Source: Chitiniphilus eburneus (GTDB lineage: Bacteria > Pseudomonadota > Gammaproteobacteria > Burkholderiales > Chitinibacteraceae). Taken from it: a stretch of 64,000 nucleotides of DNA. The notes below the pieces were generated by a model. That model was given only the letters and a program-made list of their open reading frames with translations. It ran no database searches and was not told where the DNA came from. The DNA lies in assembly GCF_005048205.1 (NCBI RefSeq), contig NZ_SUMF01000007.1, positions 1-64,000 of the forward strand, in the 5' to 3' direction. Made by a program: the position numbers and the translations under genes. This document shows positions 32,211 to 42,587 of the stretch, one piece after another (positions within the stretch are counted from its first letter, which is position 1; each line of letters opens with the position of its first letter).

Positions 32211-33029
32211 ATGCCTCGCACCGCCTTCTTTGTCTCCGACCGAACCGGCATCACGTCGGAAATGCTGGGCCATACCCTGCTCACCCAGTTCGAGGACGTG
32301 CAATTCCACCGCGTGACGCTACCCTTCGTCGATACGCTGGACAAGGCGCGCGAGGCCGTGGAGCAGATCCGCCAGCAGGCAAGGCTGGACCAGTGCCGCC
32401 CACTGGTGTTCTGCACCATGATCGACGAGGACCTGCGCGCGGCCTTCCAGATCGAAGAAGCCTTCACCCTGAATTTCTTCGAGGCCTTCATCGGCCCGCT
32501 GGAACACGAACTGAGGCGCAAATCGTCGCACACCGTGGGCAAGTCGCACGGCATCGCCAATTTCGAGGAATACAAGACGCGGATCGATGCGGTGAATTAC
32601 GCCATGATCCATGACGACGGCGTGATGCCGCGCGACCTGAGCGATGCCGACATCATCCTGATCGGCGTATCGCGCGCCGCCAAGACGCCCACCTGTCTTT
32701 ACCTGGCGCTGCAATACGGCATCAAGGCCGCCAATTACCCGCTGACGCCGGAAGACTTCGGCCAGCACACACTGCCACGCCTGCTGCTGCCCTATCGCAA
32801 CAAGCTCTTCGGCCTGACCATCGACCCCGAGCGTCTGGCGCAGATCCGCGAGGAACGCAAACCGGGCAGCAAGTATGCATCGCTCGACAACTGCCAGTTC
32901 GAGGTGAACGAAGCCGAAGCGCTGATGCGGCACGTGGGCGTGCCCTACCTGGCCTCGACCACGCGTTCGATCGAGGAACTGGCGACCACGATCATGCATC
33001 GCGCGGGGCTGACCCGCCGGAATTATTGA
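32211..33029 (+). CDS. ppsR: PEP synthase regulatory protein, first copy
   Basis: A 272-aa bifunctional kinase/pyrophosphorylase (DUF299 family) that inactivates PpsA by ADP-dependent threonine phosphorylation and restores it. The N-terminal motif VSDRTGIT keeps its Asp. The P-loop reads GVSRAAKT (residues 152-159), with Ala where the second copy and the usual family motif have Gly. The rest ([18 protein letters not shown]) is conserved. It faces ppsA across a 324-bp spacer. A full second copy follows 177 bp downstream. Confidence 0.92.
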   Translation: MPRTAFFVSDRTGITSEMLGHTLLTQFEDVQFHRVTLPFVDTLDKAREAVEQIRQQARLDQCRPLVFCTMIDEDLRAAFQIEEAFTLNFFEAFIGPLEHELRRKSSHTVGKSHGIANFEEYKTRIDAVNYAMIHDDGVMPRDLSDADIILIGVSRAAKTPTCLYLALQYGIKAANYPLTPEDFGQHTLPRLLLPYRNKLFGLTIDPERLAQIREERKPGSKYASLDNCQFEVNEAEALMRHVGVPYLASTTRSIEELATTIMHRAGLTRRNY

Positions 33030-33206
33030 GCGCCGGATGGCCCATCAAGCATCGATCGAAGGCCATCTGCAAGCCGGCCAGCGGCCAGGCCGCACGCTTC
33101 GCCTTGCGCGGCGCGGTGGTTCATGGGAAGCGGTTTAAAAGACAACTGAATTCCGGACAACTGCACCACAGACAGGCCTGCGGTTGTCCTTCACTGGAGT
33201 GGTTAC

Positions 33207-34028
33207 ATGCCCCGCACCGCGTTCTTCGTTTCCGGTCGTACCGGTATCACCGCCGAGATGCTCGGCCATAGCCTGATCAGCCAGTTCGACGACGAAGTGA
33301 ATTTCCGCCGCATCACCATTCCCTACATCGATACGCCGGAAAAAGTGGAAACCGCGCTGGCGCAGATTCGCGAGCAGGCGCGGACCGACGGTTGCAAACC
33401 CGTGGTGTTTTCCACCTTCATCAATGAAGAGACGCGCAAGCGCTTCTTCATCCCCGAGGCAATCACGCTGGACATGTTCGAATCGTTCATCCAGCCGCTG
33501 GAAGACGGCCTGGGCGTGCAATCGTCACATACTGCCGGGCGCGCGCACCGCATCAGCAATTTCGAGGAATACCAGAACCGGCTGGACGCGGTGAATTACT
33601 CGATGAGCCACGACGACGGCGGCATCTCCCGCAACCTGGGCGATGCCGACATCATCCTGATCGGGGTATCGCGCGCCGGCAAAACGCCCACCTGCCTTTA
33701 CCTGGCACTGCAATACGGCATCAAGGCCGCCAATTATCCGATCACGCCCGAGGACTTCGCCGCGCACACGCTGCCGCGCGCGCTGATGCCGCATCGCAAC
33801 AGGCTGTTCGGCATTTCGATCGGCCCCGAGCGGCTGGCGCAGATCCGCCATGCGCGCAAGCCCGATAGCCAGTATGCATCGCTGGACATCTGCCGACGCG
33901 AGGTGGAAGAGGCCGAATCGCTGATGCGCCAGGCCGGCATTCCGTTCCTGAACACCACCACCCTGTCGATCGAAGAACTGGCGACCACCATCATGCATCG
34001 CACCGGCATGAAGCGGCGGGTGTACTGA
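33207..34028 (+). CDS. ppsR: PEP synthase regulatory protein, second (tandem) copy
   Basis: A 273-aa paralogue of the preceding gene, similar along its whole length. It keeps the P-loop GVSRAGKT (153-160), but the N-terminal motif is VSGRTGIT, with Gly in place of the Asp of the first copy. The two proteins share long identical stretches ([32 protein letters not shown]) but differ throughout, so the duplication is old. Each copy thus departs from the family pattern at a different site. Its own ribosome site (CTGGAGTGG) precedes ATG 33207. Confidence 0.92.
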   Translation: MPRTAFFVSGRTGITAEMLGHSLISQFDDEVNFRRITIPYIDTPEKVETALAQIREQARTDGCKPVVFSTFINEETRKRFFIPEAITLDMFESFIQPLEDGLGVQSSHTAGRAHRISNFEEYQNRLDAVNYSMSHDDGGISRNLGDADIILIGVSRAGKTPTCLYLALQYGIKAANYPITPEDFAAHTLPRALMPHRNRLFGISIGPERLAQIRHARKPDSQYASLDICRREVEEAESLMRQAGIPFLNTTTLSIEELATTIMHRTGMKRRVY

Positions 34029-34115
34029 AACTGCGCGCCGACGCCCTGGCGGCGCTTTCGTCGCCCCTTGCCAGCCTGTAAACTGCCGGTTTTGCTCCCG
34101 CGTTCCGCCGATCCA

Positions 34116-34823
34116 ATGTCGCTTCAAATTCCCGCCGATACGCCGGTCGCGTTCGAATTCAAGAGCCTGTCGCTCAAGCTGCTGTCGTTCGTGCCCGCCA
34201 CGCTGGACGCCGCGCGCCTGGAAGCGGCGCTGCGCGACAAGCTGGGCGATGGCGAACACATGCTCAGCGGCGAGCAGCTCGCCATCGATTTCGACAGCCT
34301 GCCCACGCTGCCCAGCGCAATGGAGATCGCAGCACTGATGCAGTTGCTGCGCCAGTTCGGCCTGAAGCCGGTCGCCGCCCGCGGCGGCAACGACGACCAG
34401 CAGGCCGCCGCGCGCGAAGCCGGGCTGGTGGTGTTGTCCGACGAAGCGACGGCCGTGGTGCCGCCCGCCAAACAGGTGGAAAAGCCGGTCCCGGCAATGA
34501 TCGTGAGCCGGCCGGTCCGTACCGGCCAGCAGGTCTATGCGCGCGGTGGCGACCTGGTGGTGCTGGCGCTGGTCTCGGCCGGCGCCGAGGTGATCGCGGA
34601 CGGTAACATCCATGTTTACGCGCCGTTGCGCGGCCGCGCCCTGGCCGGCGCGCGCGGCGACGTCAGTGCCCGGATCTTCACCACCTGTCTGGAGGCTGAA
34701 CTGGTCTCCATCGGCGGTGTGTACCGTACGCTCGACGACGCATTGCCGACATCGCTCAAATCCAAGCCCGCGCAAGTGCTGCTCGACCAGGAAAAACTGG
34801 TGATCGAAGCTCTGGCCGGCTGA
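34116..34823 (+). CDS. minC: septum site-determining protein MinC
   Basis: A 235-aa FtsZ-polymerisation inhibitor. The N-terminal domain (FEFKSLSLKLLSFV) and C-terminal beta-helix domain (QQVYARGGDLVVLALVSAGAEVIADGNIHVYAPLRGRALAGA) are joined by a Pro/Lys linker. The first base of the frame allows a TTG at 34068, but ATG 34116 gives the family N-terminus. First gene of minCDE. Confidence 0.95.
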   Translation: MSLQIPADTPVAFEFKSLSLKLLSFVPATLDAARLEAALRDKLGDGEHMLSGEQLAIDFDSLPTLPSAMEIAALMQLLRQFGLKPVAARGGNDDQQAAAREAGLVVLSDEATAVVPPAKQVEKPVPAMIVSRPVRTGQQVYARGGDLVVLALVSAGAEVIADGNIHVYAPLRGRALAGARGDVSARIFTTCLEAELVSIGGVYRTLDDALPTSLKSKPAQVLLDQEKLVIEALAG

Positions 34824-34882
34824 TCTCACGCGGCGGCGCCCGATGGGCGCCGACCAATCCAAGAACCTAGGGGATTCATCAA

Positions 34883-35692
34883 GTGGCGAAAATCATCGTC
34901 GTAACTTCGGGCAAGGGTGGCGTCGGCAAGACCACCACCAGCGCGAGCTTCGCATCCGGCCTGGCCCTGCGCGGCTTCAAGACCGCCGTGATCGACTTCG
35001 ACGTCGGCCTGCGCAATCTGGACCTGATCATGGGCTGCGAGCGGCGCGTGGTCTACGACTTCGTCAACGTGATCCACGGCGAAGCGTCGCTGAAGCAGGC
35101 GCTGATCAAGGACAAGCACTGCGACAACCTGTTCATCCTTCCCGCCTCGCAAACGCGCGACAAGGATGCGCTCAGCCGCGAAGGCGTGGAAAAGGTGATC
35201 AAGGACCTGATCCACGACGGCTTCGACTACATCGTGTGCGACAGCCCGGCCGGCATCGAGACCGGCGCGCTGATGGCCGCCTATTTCGCCGACGAGGCCA
35301 TCGTCGTCACCAACCCCGAAGTCAGTTCGGTTCGCGATTCGGACCGCATCATCGGCATTCTCGACGCCAAGTCGCGCAAGGCCGAGGAAGGCGGCACGGT
35401 GAAGACCCACCTGCTGATCACCCGTTATTCGCCCAAGCGCGTCGATACCGGCGAGATGCTGTCGCTGGACGACGTACAGCACCTGCTGCGCATCCCGCTG
35501 ATCGGTGTCGTGCCCGAATCGGAAACGGTGCTCCAGGCATCGAACTCCGGTACCCCGGCCATTCACCTCGCCAACAGCGATGTGTCGGAGGCCTACAAGG
35601 ATGTCGTGGCCCGGTTCCTCGGCGAAGAAAAACCCCTGCGCTTCATCGAAGCGCCGAAGCAGCCGTTATGGAAGCGGCTGTTCGGAGGCTGA
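34883..35692 (+). CDS. minD: septum site-determining protein MinD
   Basis: A 269-aa ATPase that recruits MinC to the membrane. It has the deviant Walker A KGGVGKTT (11-18), DFDVGLRNLDLIMG, DSPAGIE, and a C-terminal amphipathic membrane-targeting helix ending PLWKRLFGG. It starts at GTG 34883 behind an AGGGGAT site. It is followed by minE after three bases. Confidence 0.96.
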   Translation: MAKIIVVTSGKGGVGKTTTSASFASGLALRGFKTAVIDFDVGLRNLDLIMGCERRVVYDFVNVIHGEASLKQALIKDKHCDNLFILPASQTRDKDALSREGVEKVIKDLIHDGFDYIVCDSPAGIETGALMAAYFADEAIVVTNPEVSSVRDSDRIIGILDAKSRKAEEGGTVKTHLLITRYSPKRVDTGEMLSLDDVQHLLRIPLIGVVPESETVLQASNSGTPAIHLANSDVSEAYKDVVARFLGEEKPLRFIEAPKQPLWKRLFGG

Positions 35693-35695
35693 TCC

Positions 35696-35956
35696 ATGTC
35701 TATTCTGAATTACTTTTTTGGTGAAAAGAAAAAGAGCGCGTCGGTTGCCCGCGAGCGCCTGCAGATCATCCTCGCCCACGAGCGCGCCGGCCGGCACACC
35801 CCGGATTACCTGCCGCAGTTGCAGAAAGAACTGATCGAAGTGATCTCCAAATACGTCGCCATCAATCCGGACGACATCAAGGTGCAGCTCGACAAGAAGG
35901 ACGACTTCGAAGTACTGGAAGTGAATATCGTTTTGCCTGAAGCGGCAAAGCGTTAA
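35696..35956 (+). CDS. minE: cell division topological specificity factor MinE
   Basis: An 86-aa protein that stimulates MinD ATPase and drives pole-to-pole oscillation. The N-terminal MinD-interaction helix ([13 protein letters not shown]) and the C-terminal dimer domain are both present. The start overlaps the minD region with a GGAGG site inside the minD end. Confidence 0.96.
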   Translation: MSILNYFFGEKKKSASVARERLQIILAHERAGRHTPDYLPQLQKELIEVISKYVAINPDDIKVQLDKKDDFEVLEVNIVLPEAAKR

Positions 35957-35980
35957 AATCCTGACTGACTGCATAGATCC

Positions 35981-36006
35981 AAAGAGAGGCGCAGCCTCTC
36001 TTTGTC
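35981..36006 (+). terminator. rho-independent terminator after minCDE
   Basis: AAAGAGAGGC (35981-35990) pairs perfectly with GCCTCTCTTT (35994-36003) around a GCA loop, ending in a T-rich stretch. It stands 17 bases before the map start, so map needs readthrough or its own promoter. Confidence 0.85.
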
Positions 36007-36022
36007 ATTTTCGGGGAGCCTC

Positions 36023-36829
36023 ATGCCCATCACGATCAAGACCAACGAAGATATTGCCAAGATGCGCATCGCCGGCCGGCTGGCCTCCGAAGTGCTCGAC
36101 TACATCACGCCGCACGTCGTGCCCGGTGTCACCACCGCCGAACTCAACCGCCTGTGCCACGATTACATGATCAACGTACAGGGCACTGTTCCCGCGCCGC
36201 TCAACTATGCCCCGCCGGGCTACACGCCCTATCCAGCGGCGGTCTGCACCTCGGTCAACCAGGTGGTGTGCCACGGTATCCCCAGCGACAAGCCGCTCAA
36301 GACCGGCGACGTGCTGAACATCGATGTCACGGTGATCAAGGACGGCTACCACGGCGATACCAGCCGCATGTTCAATATCGGCGAAGTGGCCAACCACGCC
36401 AAACGCCTGGCGCGCGTTACCTTCGACTGCATGTGGATCGGCATCGACCAGGTGAAGCCGGGCGCCCATCTGGGCGACATCGGCGCCGCCATCCAGAAGT
36501 ACGCAGAGAACGCCGGCTACTCGGTGGTGCGCGAGTTCTGCGGCCACGGCATCGGCCAGGTATTCCACGAAGAACCACAGGTGCTGCACTATGGCCGCGC
36601 CGGCACCGGGCCGGAACTGAAGCCGGGCATGATCTTCACCATCGAGCCGATGATCAACGCCGGTCGCCGCGAGATCAAAGGCCTGGCGGATGGCTGGACC
36701 ATCGTCACCAAGGATCGCTCGTTGTCCGCGCAGTGGGAGCACACCGTGCTGGTCACCGAAACCGGCTACGAGATCCTGACCCTGTCGGAAGGCACGCCGC
36801 CGCGCCCCGAAAGCTGGCTGCTCGGTTGA
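36023..36829 (+). CDS. map: methionine aminopeptidase, type I
   Basis: A 268-aa metalloprotease removing the initiator Met. Metal ligands are visible in NIDVTVIKDGYHGDTSRMF (two Asp), FCGHGIGQVFHEEP (His), TIEPMIN (Glu) and WEHTVLV (Glu). ATG 36023 follows a GGGGAG site; a TTG at 36002 lies in the terminator. It precedes glnD rather than the usual rpsB in this lineage's min-linked region. Confidence 0.95.
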   Translation: MPITIKTNEDIAKMRIAGRLASEVLDYITPHVVPGVTTAELNRLCHDYMINVQGTVPAPLNYAPPGYTPYPAAVCTSVNQVVCHGIPSDKPLKTGDVLNIDVTVIKDGYHGDTSRMFNIGEVANHAKRLARVTFDCMWIGIDQVKPGAHLGDIGAAIQKYAENAGYSVVREFCGHGIGQVFHEEPQVLHYGRAGTGPELKPGMIFTIEPMINAGRREIKGLADGWTIVTKDRSLSAQWEHTVLVTETGYEILTLSEGTPPRPESWLLG

Positions 36830-36889
36830 TTGCCACGGGCCGGGCGCCAGCCTGGCCCTTTTGTCCTGACGGCCCGCCCGGGAAACCCG

Positions 36890-39463
36890 ATGCCGACCTC
36901 GCCCGCCCACCCGTCCAGCCCGCTCGCCGCCCTGCGTACCACCCATGCGGAAGGCAAGCAGGCCTTGCTGGATAGCTGTGCCAATCCGCGCCTGTCGGCA
37001 CCGCTGCTGCGCCGGCTGGCAAGGCTGACCGACCGCACGCTGCAAGCGCTGTGGGCGCAACATGACTTCCCCGACGACACGCTGCTGGTCGCCGTGGGTG
37101 GCTACGGCCGGGGCGAGTTGTACCCGTATTCCGACATCGATCTGCTGATCCTGTTGCCCGACGACGCGCCACCCGCGTTGCTGTCGCAACTGGAGGCACT
37201 GATCGGCGAACTGTGGGACATCGGCCTGGAAGTGGGCCACGCGGTCCGCACCATCGCCGAATGCCTGGCCGAAGCGAAGGACATCACGGTACAGACCGCG
37301 CTGATCGAAGCACGGCGGCTGGCCGGCGATGCCGAGCGCTTCGCCGGATTCCAGGCCGCGGTGTTCCAGCACGTCGATCCCAAGGATTTCTTCGAAGCCA
37401 AGCTGCTGGAGCAACAGGCGCGCTATGGCCGGTTTCAGAACGCCACCTACAAGCTGGAACCGCACATCAAGGAAGCACCGGGCGGCTTGCGCGATCTGCA
37501 CCTGGTGGGCTGGATCGCCGCCGCGCTGGGGCTGGGGCACGATTGGCGCGCACTGGCGGCGCAGGGCATGCTCACCCGCGAGGAAAGCCACAAGCTGCGC
37601 CGCGCGGAACGCGTGCTGCGCACGATGCGTATCCAGTTGCACCGGCTGGCGCGCCGCCGCGAGGATCGCATCCTGTTCGACTACCAGAACCGGCTCGCCA
37701 GCGATTTCGGCTTCAGCGACGATCACTTCAACCGCGCCAGCGAACAATTGATGGCGCACTACTACCGCGCGGCACGTGTGGTCGGGCAACTGGTGCCATT
37801 GCTGGTGCAGGCGCTGCGCGCGCGCATCTACTCGCAGGTAGGCATCGAGCTGGTGGCGCTGAACCCCCGCTTCAACCTGCGTGGCAGCGTACTGGAAATC
37901 GCCACGCCCGATCTGTTCCAGCGCCAGCCGTCCGCCATCCTGGAGTTGTTCCTGCTCACCGAGCGCGAGCGCGCCATCACCGATATCGCACCGGAGACCC
38001 TGCGCGCGCTGTGGCATGCGCGGCCGCTGATCGACGAAGCCTTCCGCAACGATCCGCACAACCACGCGCTGTTCATCCAGATGTTCCAGGAACCGCGCGG
38101 CCTGACGCGCGCCCTGCGGCGGATGAACCAGTACGGCGTGCTCGGACGCTATATCCCCGAGTTCGGCCAGGTGGTGGGGCGGATGCAGCACGACCTGTTC
38201 CACGTCTACACCGTGGACGAACATACGCTGATGGTGTTGCGCAACATGCGACGCTTCGCAGTGCCCGCCTTCACCCACGAATACCCGCTGTGCTCGCGCC
38301 TGATCGAGGAATTCGAGCGCCCGGAAGCGCTCTACCTCGCCGCGCTGTTCCATGACATCGGCAAGGGACGCGGCGGCGACCATTCAAAGCTGGGTGCCGA
38401 GATCGCCACGCGCTTCTGCACGAACCACCCGCTACACCCCGACGACGTCGAACTGGTGCCCTGGCTGGTCATGCACCACCTGACCATGTCACACGTCGCG
38501 CAGAAGCAGGACGTCTACGACCCGGCGGTCGTGATGGAATTCGCCGCGCTGGTCGGCAACGTGCGGCGCCTGTCGGCGTTGTACCTGCTGACCGTGGCCG
38601 ATATCCGTGGCACCAGCCCCAAGGTATGGAACGCCTGGAAGGCCAAGCTGCTGGAAGACCTGTATCACGCCACGCTGCGGTCCCTGCGGGAACAGAATGT
38701 CGATGCCCGCTCCTGGCTGGGAGAACGCAAGGAAGAGGCGCTGCGCCTGCTGCGCCTCTACGGCCTGCGCCCCGACGCGCACGAAGCGCTATGGCAGCAA
38801 TTCGACACGGTGTATTTCCTGCGGCACGAAGCGCGGGAGATCGCATGGCACACGCGTCAGCTCTATGGACGGGTCAACACGCCCCATCCGGTGGTGCGCG
38901 CCAAGCTGTCGGATTCGGGTGAAGGCTTGCAGGTACTGGTCTACGCCCGCGACGTGCCCGACCTGTTCGCGCGGATCTGCGGCTTTTTCGAGCGCGCCGG
39001 CTACACCATCTTCGATGCCCACCTGCACTCGACGCGGCACGGTTACGCGCTGGACAGCTTCTATGTCTACATCCCCGACGAGCGCGTAGGCAGCTATCGC
39101 GACCTGACCGGCTTCGTGGAATACGAACTCGCGGCCGCCATCGCCCAGAGCAGCCCGCAAACGCCGCCGACCCAAGCGCGTATCTCGCGCCAGCAACGGC
39201 ATTTCCCGGTGACCCCGCACGTACTGATCCGCGCCGACGAGCGCGGACGCCACGTGCTGGCGATCACGGCAGGCGATCGCACCGGCCTGCTGTCCAGCAT
39301 CGCACGGGTGCTGGCCGCGCATCATATCGACATCCACTCCGCCAAGATCATGACGCTGGGCGAGCGTGCGGAAGACAACTTCCTGGTCAGCGGCGACCTG
39401 CTGGACGACGAACAGGCCTCGCTGCAACTGGAAAGCGCGCTGCTCCAGGCGGTGCAGCCGTAG
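36890..39463 (+). CDS. glnD: PII uridylyltransferase / uridylyl-removing enzyme
   Basis: An 857-aa nitrogen sensor that modifies PII proteins according to glutamine level. The nucleotidyltransferase domain has GGYGRGELYPYSDIDLL (from about residue 69), the HD hydrolase domain LFHDIGKGRGGDHSKLG (about 486), and two C-terminal ACT domains (about 690-760 and 785-857; HVLAITAGDRTGLLSSIARVL). Length is normal. ATG 36890 is 60 bases after map, probably in the same transcript. Confidence 0.96.
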   Translation: MPTSPAHPSSPLAALRTTHAEGKQALLDSCANPRLSAPLLRRLARLTDRTLQALWAQHDFPDDTLLVAVGGYGRGELYPYSDIDLLILLPDDAPPALLSQLEALIGELWDIGLEVGHAVRTIAECLAEAKDITVQTALIEARRLAGDAERFAGFQAAVFQHVDPKDFFEAKLLEQQARYGRFQNATYKLEPHIKEAPGGLRDLHLVGWIAAALGLGHDWRALAAQGMLTREESHKLRRAERVLRTMRIQLHRLARRREDRILFDYQNRLASDFGFSDDHFNRASEQLMAHYYRAARVVGQLVPLLVQALRARIYSQVGIELVALNPRFNLRGSVLEIATPDLFQRQPSAILELFLLTERERAITDIAPETLRALWHARPLIDEAFRNDPHNHALFIQMFQEPRGLTRALRRMNQYGVLGRYIPEFGQVVGRMQHDLFHVYTVDEHTLMVLRNMRRFAVPAFTHEYPLCSRLIEEFERPEALYLAALFHDIGKGRGGDHSKLGAEIATRFCTNHPLHPDDVELVPWLVMHHLTMSHVAQKQDVYDPAVVMEFAALVGNVRRLSALYLLTVADIRGTSPKVWNAWKAKLLEDLYHATLRSLREQNVDARSWLGERKEEALRLLRLYGLRPDAHEALWQQFDTVYFLRHEAREIAWHTRQLYGRVNTPHPVVRAKLSDSGEGLQVLVYARDVPDLFARICGFFERAGYTIFDAHLHSTRHGYALDSFYVYIPDERVGSYRDLTGFVEYELAAAIAQSSPQTPPTQARISRQQRHFPVTPHVLIRADERGRHVLAITAGDRTGLLSSIARVLAAHHIDIHSAKIMTLGERAEDNFLVSGDLLDDEQASLQLESALLQAVQP

Positions 39464-39820
39464 AAGCGGGCCGGACTCAAGGGCGGGAGGATCAGGAACT
39501 GTCGCAAGACGGCAAAACCGCCCAGGTCTGGCCAAGCAGCACCTGGATCGACCTCGCCACGATGTGACTTGCCATGCGGCAACACCGGCCGACAAGGCGC
39601 GACGGCACCACCGCTTCAGTGCCCCCGGGGCATGAGACCCTTCCCGGAAACCGAGGCATTGTCAGCCAGCGTATCTGCCCTGCCCCGGCCCAAAGCACCA
39701 GCCCCTGGATGACACCGTACCGTTCCTGTCTGTAAAAATCATGAGGGCAGATGCCTATCCACCGTCAAATTGGCTTTCGGTGTCCAGACCTTCGCTCAGG
39801 CGCCCCCATGTCGATCCGGG
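39464..39820. other. intergenic region between convergent glnD and purF, nothing recognised
   Basis: The 357 bp between the two convergent stops show no conserved reading frame, no tRNA and no clear hairpin terminator. No similarity to the repeats elsewhere in the window was seen. Confidence 0.4.
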
Positions 39821-41365
<1,545 letters not shown>

Positions 41366-41407
41366 CGAAGCTAGCCTCTCGACTCAGAACATCAACAAAG
41401 ACAATCA

Positions 41408-41899
41408 CTATTCGTAGCGCACGCGTTCCGACAAGGCCTTCGGCAGCCAGGGCAAAACCAGGCGGGCGGAGGCTTCGAACAACGGGCTGAACATCGCATC
41501 CTGCCAGGCGCGACTCTTGGGCACCGGGGTCAAACCGGCGCCGATCACGATCAGCATGACGAACAACAGGCCGCGCACCAGACCAAAGGCGCCGCCGAAT
41601 ACACGGTCCAGCGGCTTGAGGCCGGTGGCTTTCAGGAATTGATTCAACGTAATGCGCAACAGCGTGGCCAGCAGCCACACCGCGAAAAACAGGCCGGCGA
41701 ATGCAGCCAGATAGCGTAGCTCGGCGGTGGGCAGGCCAGCGGGCACATAGGCGGCGGCTTCATCGGCATAGTTCAGCGCGACCCAGGCCGCGATGATCCA
41801 GGCGATCAACGCCATCAGTTCCTGGGCCAACCCCCGCATCACCGACAACAGCACCGACAACCCCAGGATCACGAGTACGACGTAATCGAATGCGGTCAC
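41408..41899 (-). CDS. cvpA: CvpA family membrane protein
   Basis: A 163-aa inner-membrane protein with four hydrophobic helices (MTAFDYVVLVILGLSVLLSV; LIAWIIAAWVAL; LAAFAGLFFAVWLLATLL; GLVRGLLFVMLIVIGAGL). The start is GTG 41899, which overlaps the SPOR gene stop (GTGA). Known in E. coli for colicin V production and envelope homeostasis; its position just before purF is conserved. Confidence 0.92.
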   Translation of the reverse strand: MTAFDYVVLVILGLSVLLSVMRGLAQELMALIAWIIAAWVALNYADEAAAYVPAGLPTAELRYLAAFAGLFFAVWLLATLLRITLNQFLKATGLKPLDRVFGGAFGLVRGLLFVMLIVIGAGLTPVPKSRAWQDAMFSPLFEASARLVLPWLPKALSERVRYE

Positions 41900-42585
41900 T
41901 TGCTCACCAGCTGCGGCGCATAACCCAGCTCCGTGGCTTTCTTGCGTACGGTTTGCGCCTGCCCTTCCGACATGGGGCCGATCCGCACCCGCGTCAATGC
42001 CACGCCCTTGACGTTCACCGGCTCGCCGCGCGCCGCAAGGCCAGCGGCCTTGAGCTTGCCGACGATCTCGGCCGCCTTGGCCGCATCGCCATAGGCGCCG
42101 ATCTGGACATAAACCGGATGGGTGCTGGCTGCCGCAGGCTGGGCCTCGGCATCGTCGAAGCCTTCGAGGATACGCTTGGGATCGGGGGTGGGCCTGGGCT
42201 TGGGCGTCGGGGTTGGCCTGGGCGTTGGTTCGGGGCGCGGTGTCGCGGCCGGCTCCGCCTGCGGCACGGGCGTCGGCGCGGCGGCCGGCGGGATGGGCTC
42301 GCGTTCGACCTGCTGGTTCACCAGCTTGCCCGGCAAGGCGGCCAGTGCGGCACTGGCCGTGGTCGGCGCGGGAGCGGCGGCGGGCTTGCCAGAGGCAACG
42401 CTGGGCGCGCTGGCCTCGATCACCACCGGCTGGCTGGCCTGCACCAGATTCTGCGGGGGGGCCGCATCCATCACCGTCCACAGGACGATGAGTGCGAACA
42501 GGACCAATGCAATGGCCCCCACCAAGCGGCGCCGCGCGCGTTTACGCAGCTCCAGCAATTCTTCGCTGACGTTATCTCGTGCCAT
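41896..42585 (-). CDS. SPOR domain protein (peptidoglycan-binding)
   Basis: A 229-aa bitopic membrane protein: a short basic cytoplasmic N-terminus (RKRARRR), one membrane helix (about 23-42), a long Pro/Ala/Thr linker (PRPEPTPRPTPTPKPRPTP) and a C-terminal SPOR domain (about 158-229; VYVQIGAYGDAAKAAEIVGKL). SPOR domains bind denuded glycan strands at the septum. ATG 42585 is used; a GTG two codons earlier overlaps the folC stop. The order folC-SPOR-cvpA matches the E. coli dedD locus. Confidence 0.9.
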   Translation of the reverse strand: MARDNVSEELLELRKRARRRLVGAIALVLFALIVLWTVMDAAPPQNLVQASQPVVIEASAPSVASGKPAAAPAPTTASAALAALPGKLVNQQVEREPIPPAAAPTPVPQAEPAATPRPEPTPRPTPTPKPRPTPDPKRILEGFDDAEAQPAAASTHPVYVQIGAYGDAAKAAEIVGKLKAAGLAARGEPVNVKGVALTRVRIGPMSEGQAQTVRKKATELGYAPQLVSK

Positions 42586-42587
42586 GC

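Noticed and set aside
36005-38383. 792-codon frame antisense to map and glnD
   Set aside because: Both sense genes are certain, and the antisense translation has no family motifs or start signals.
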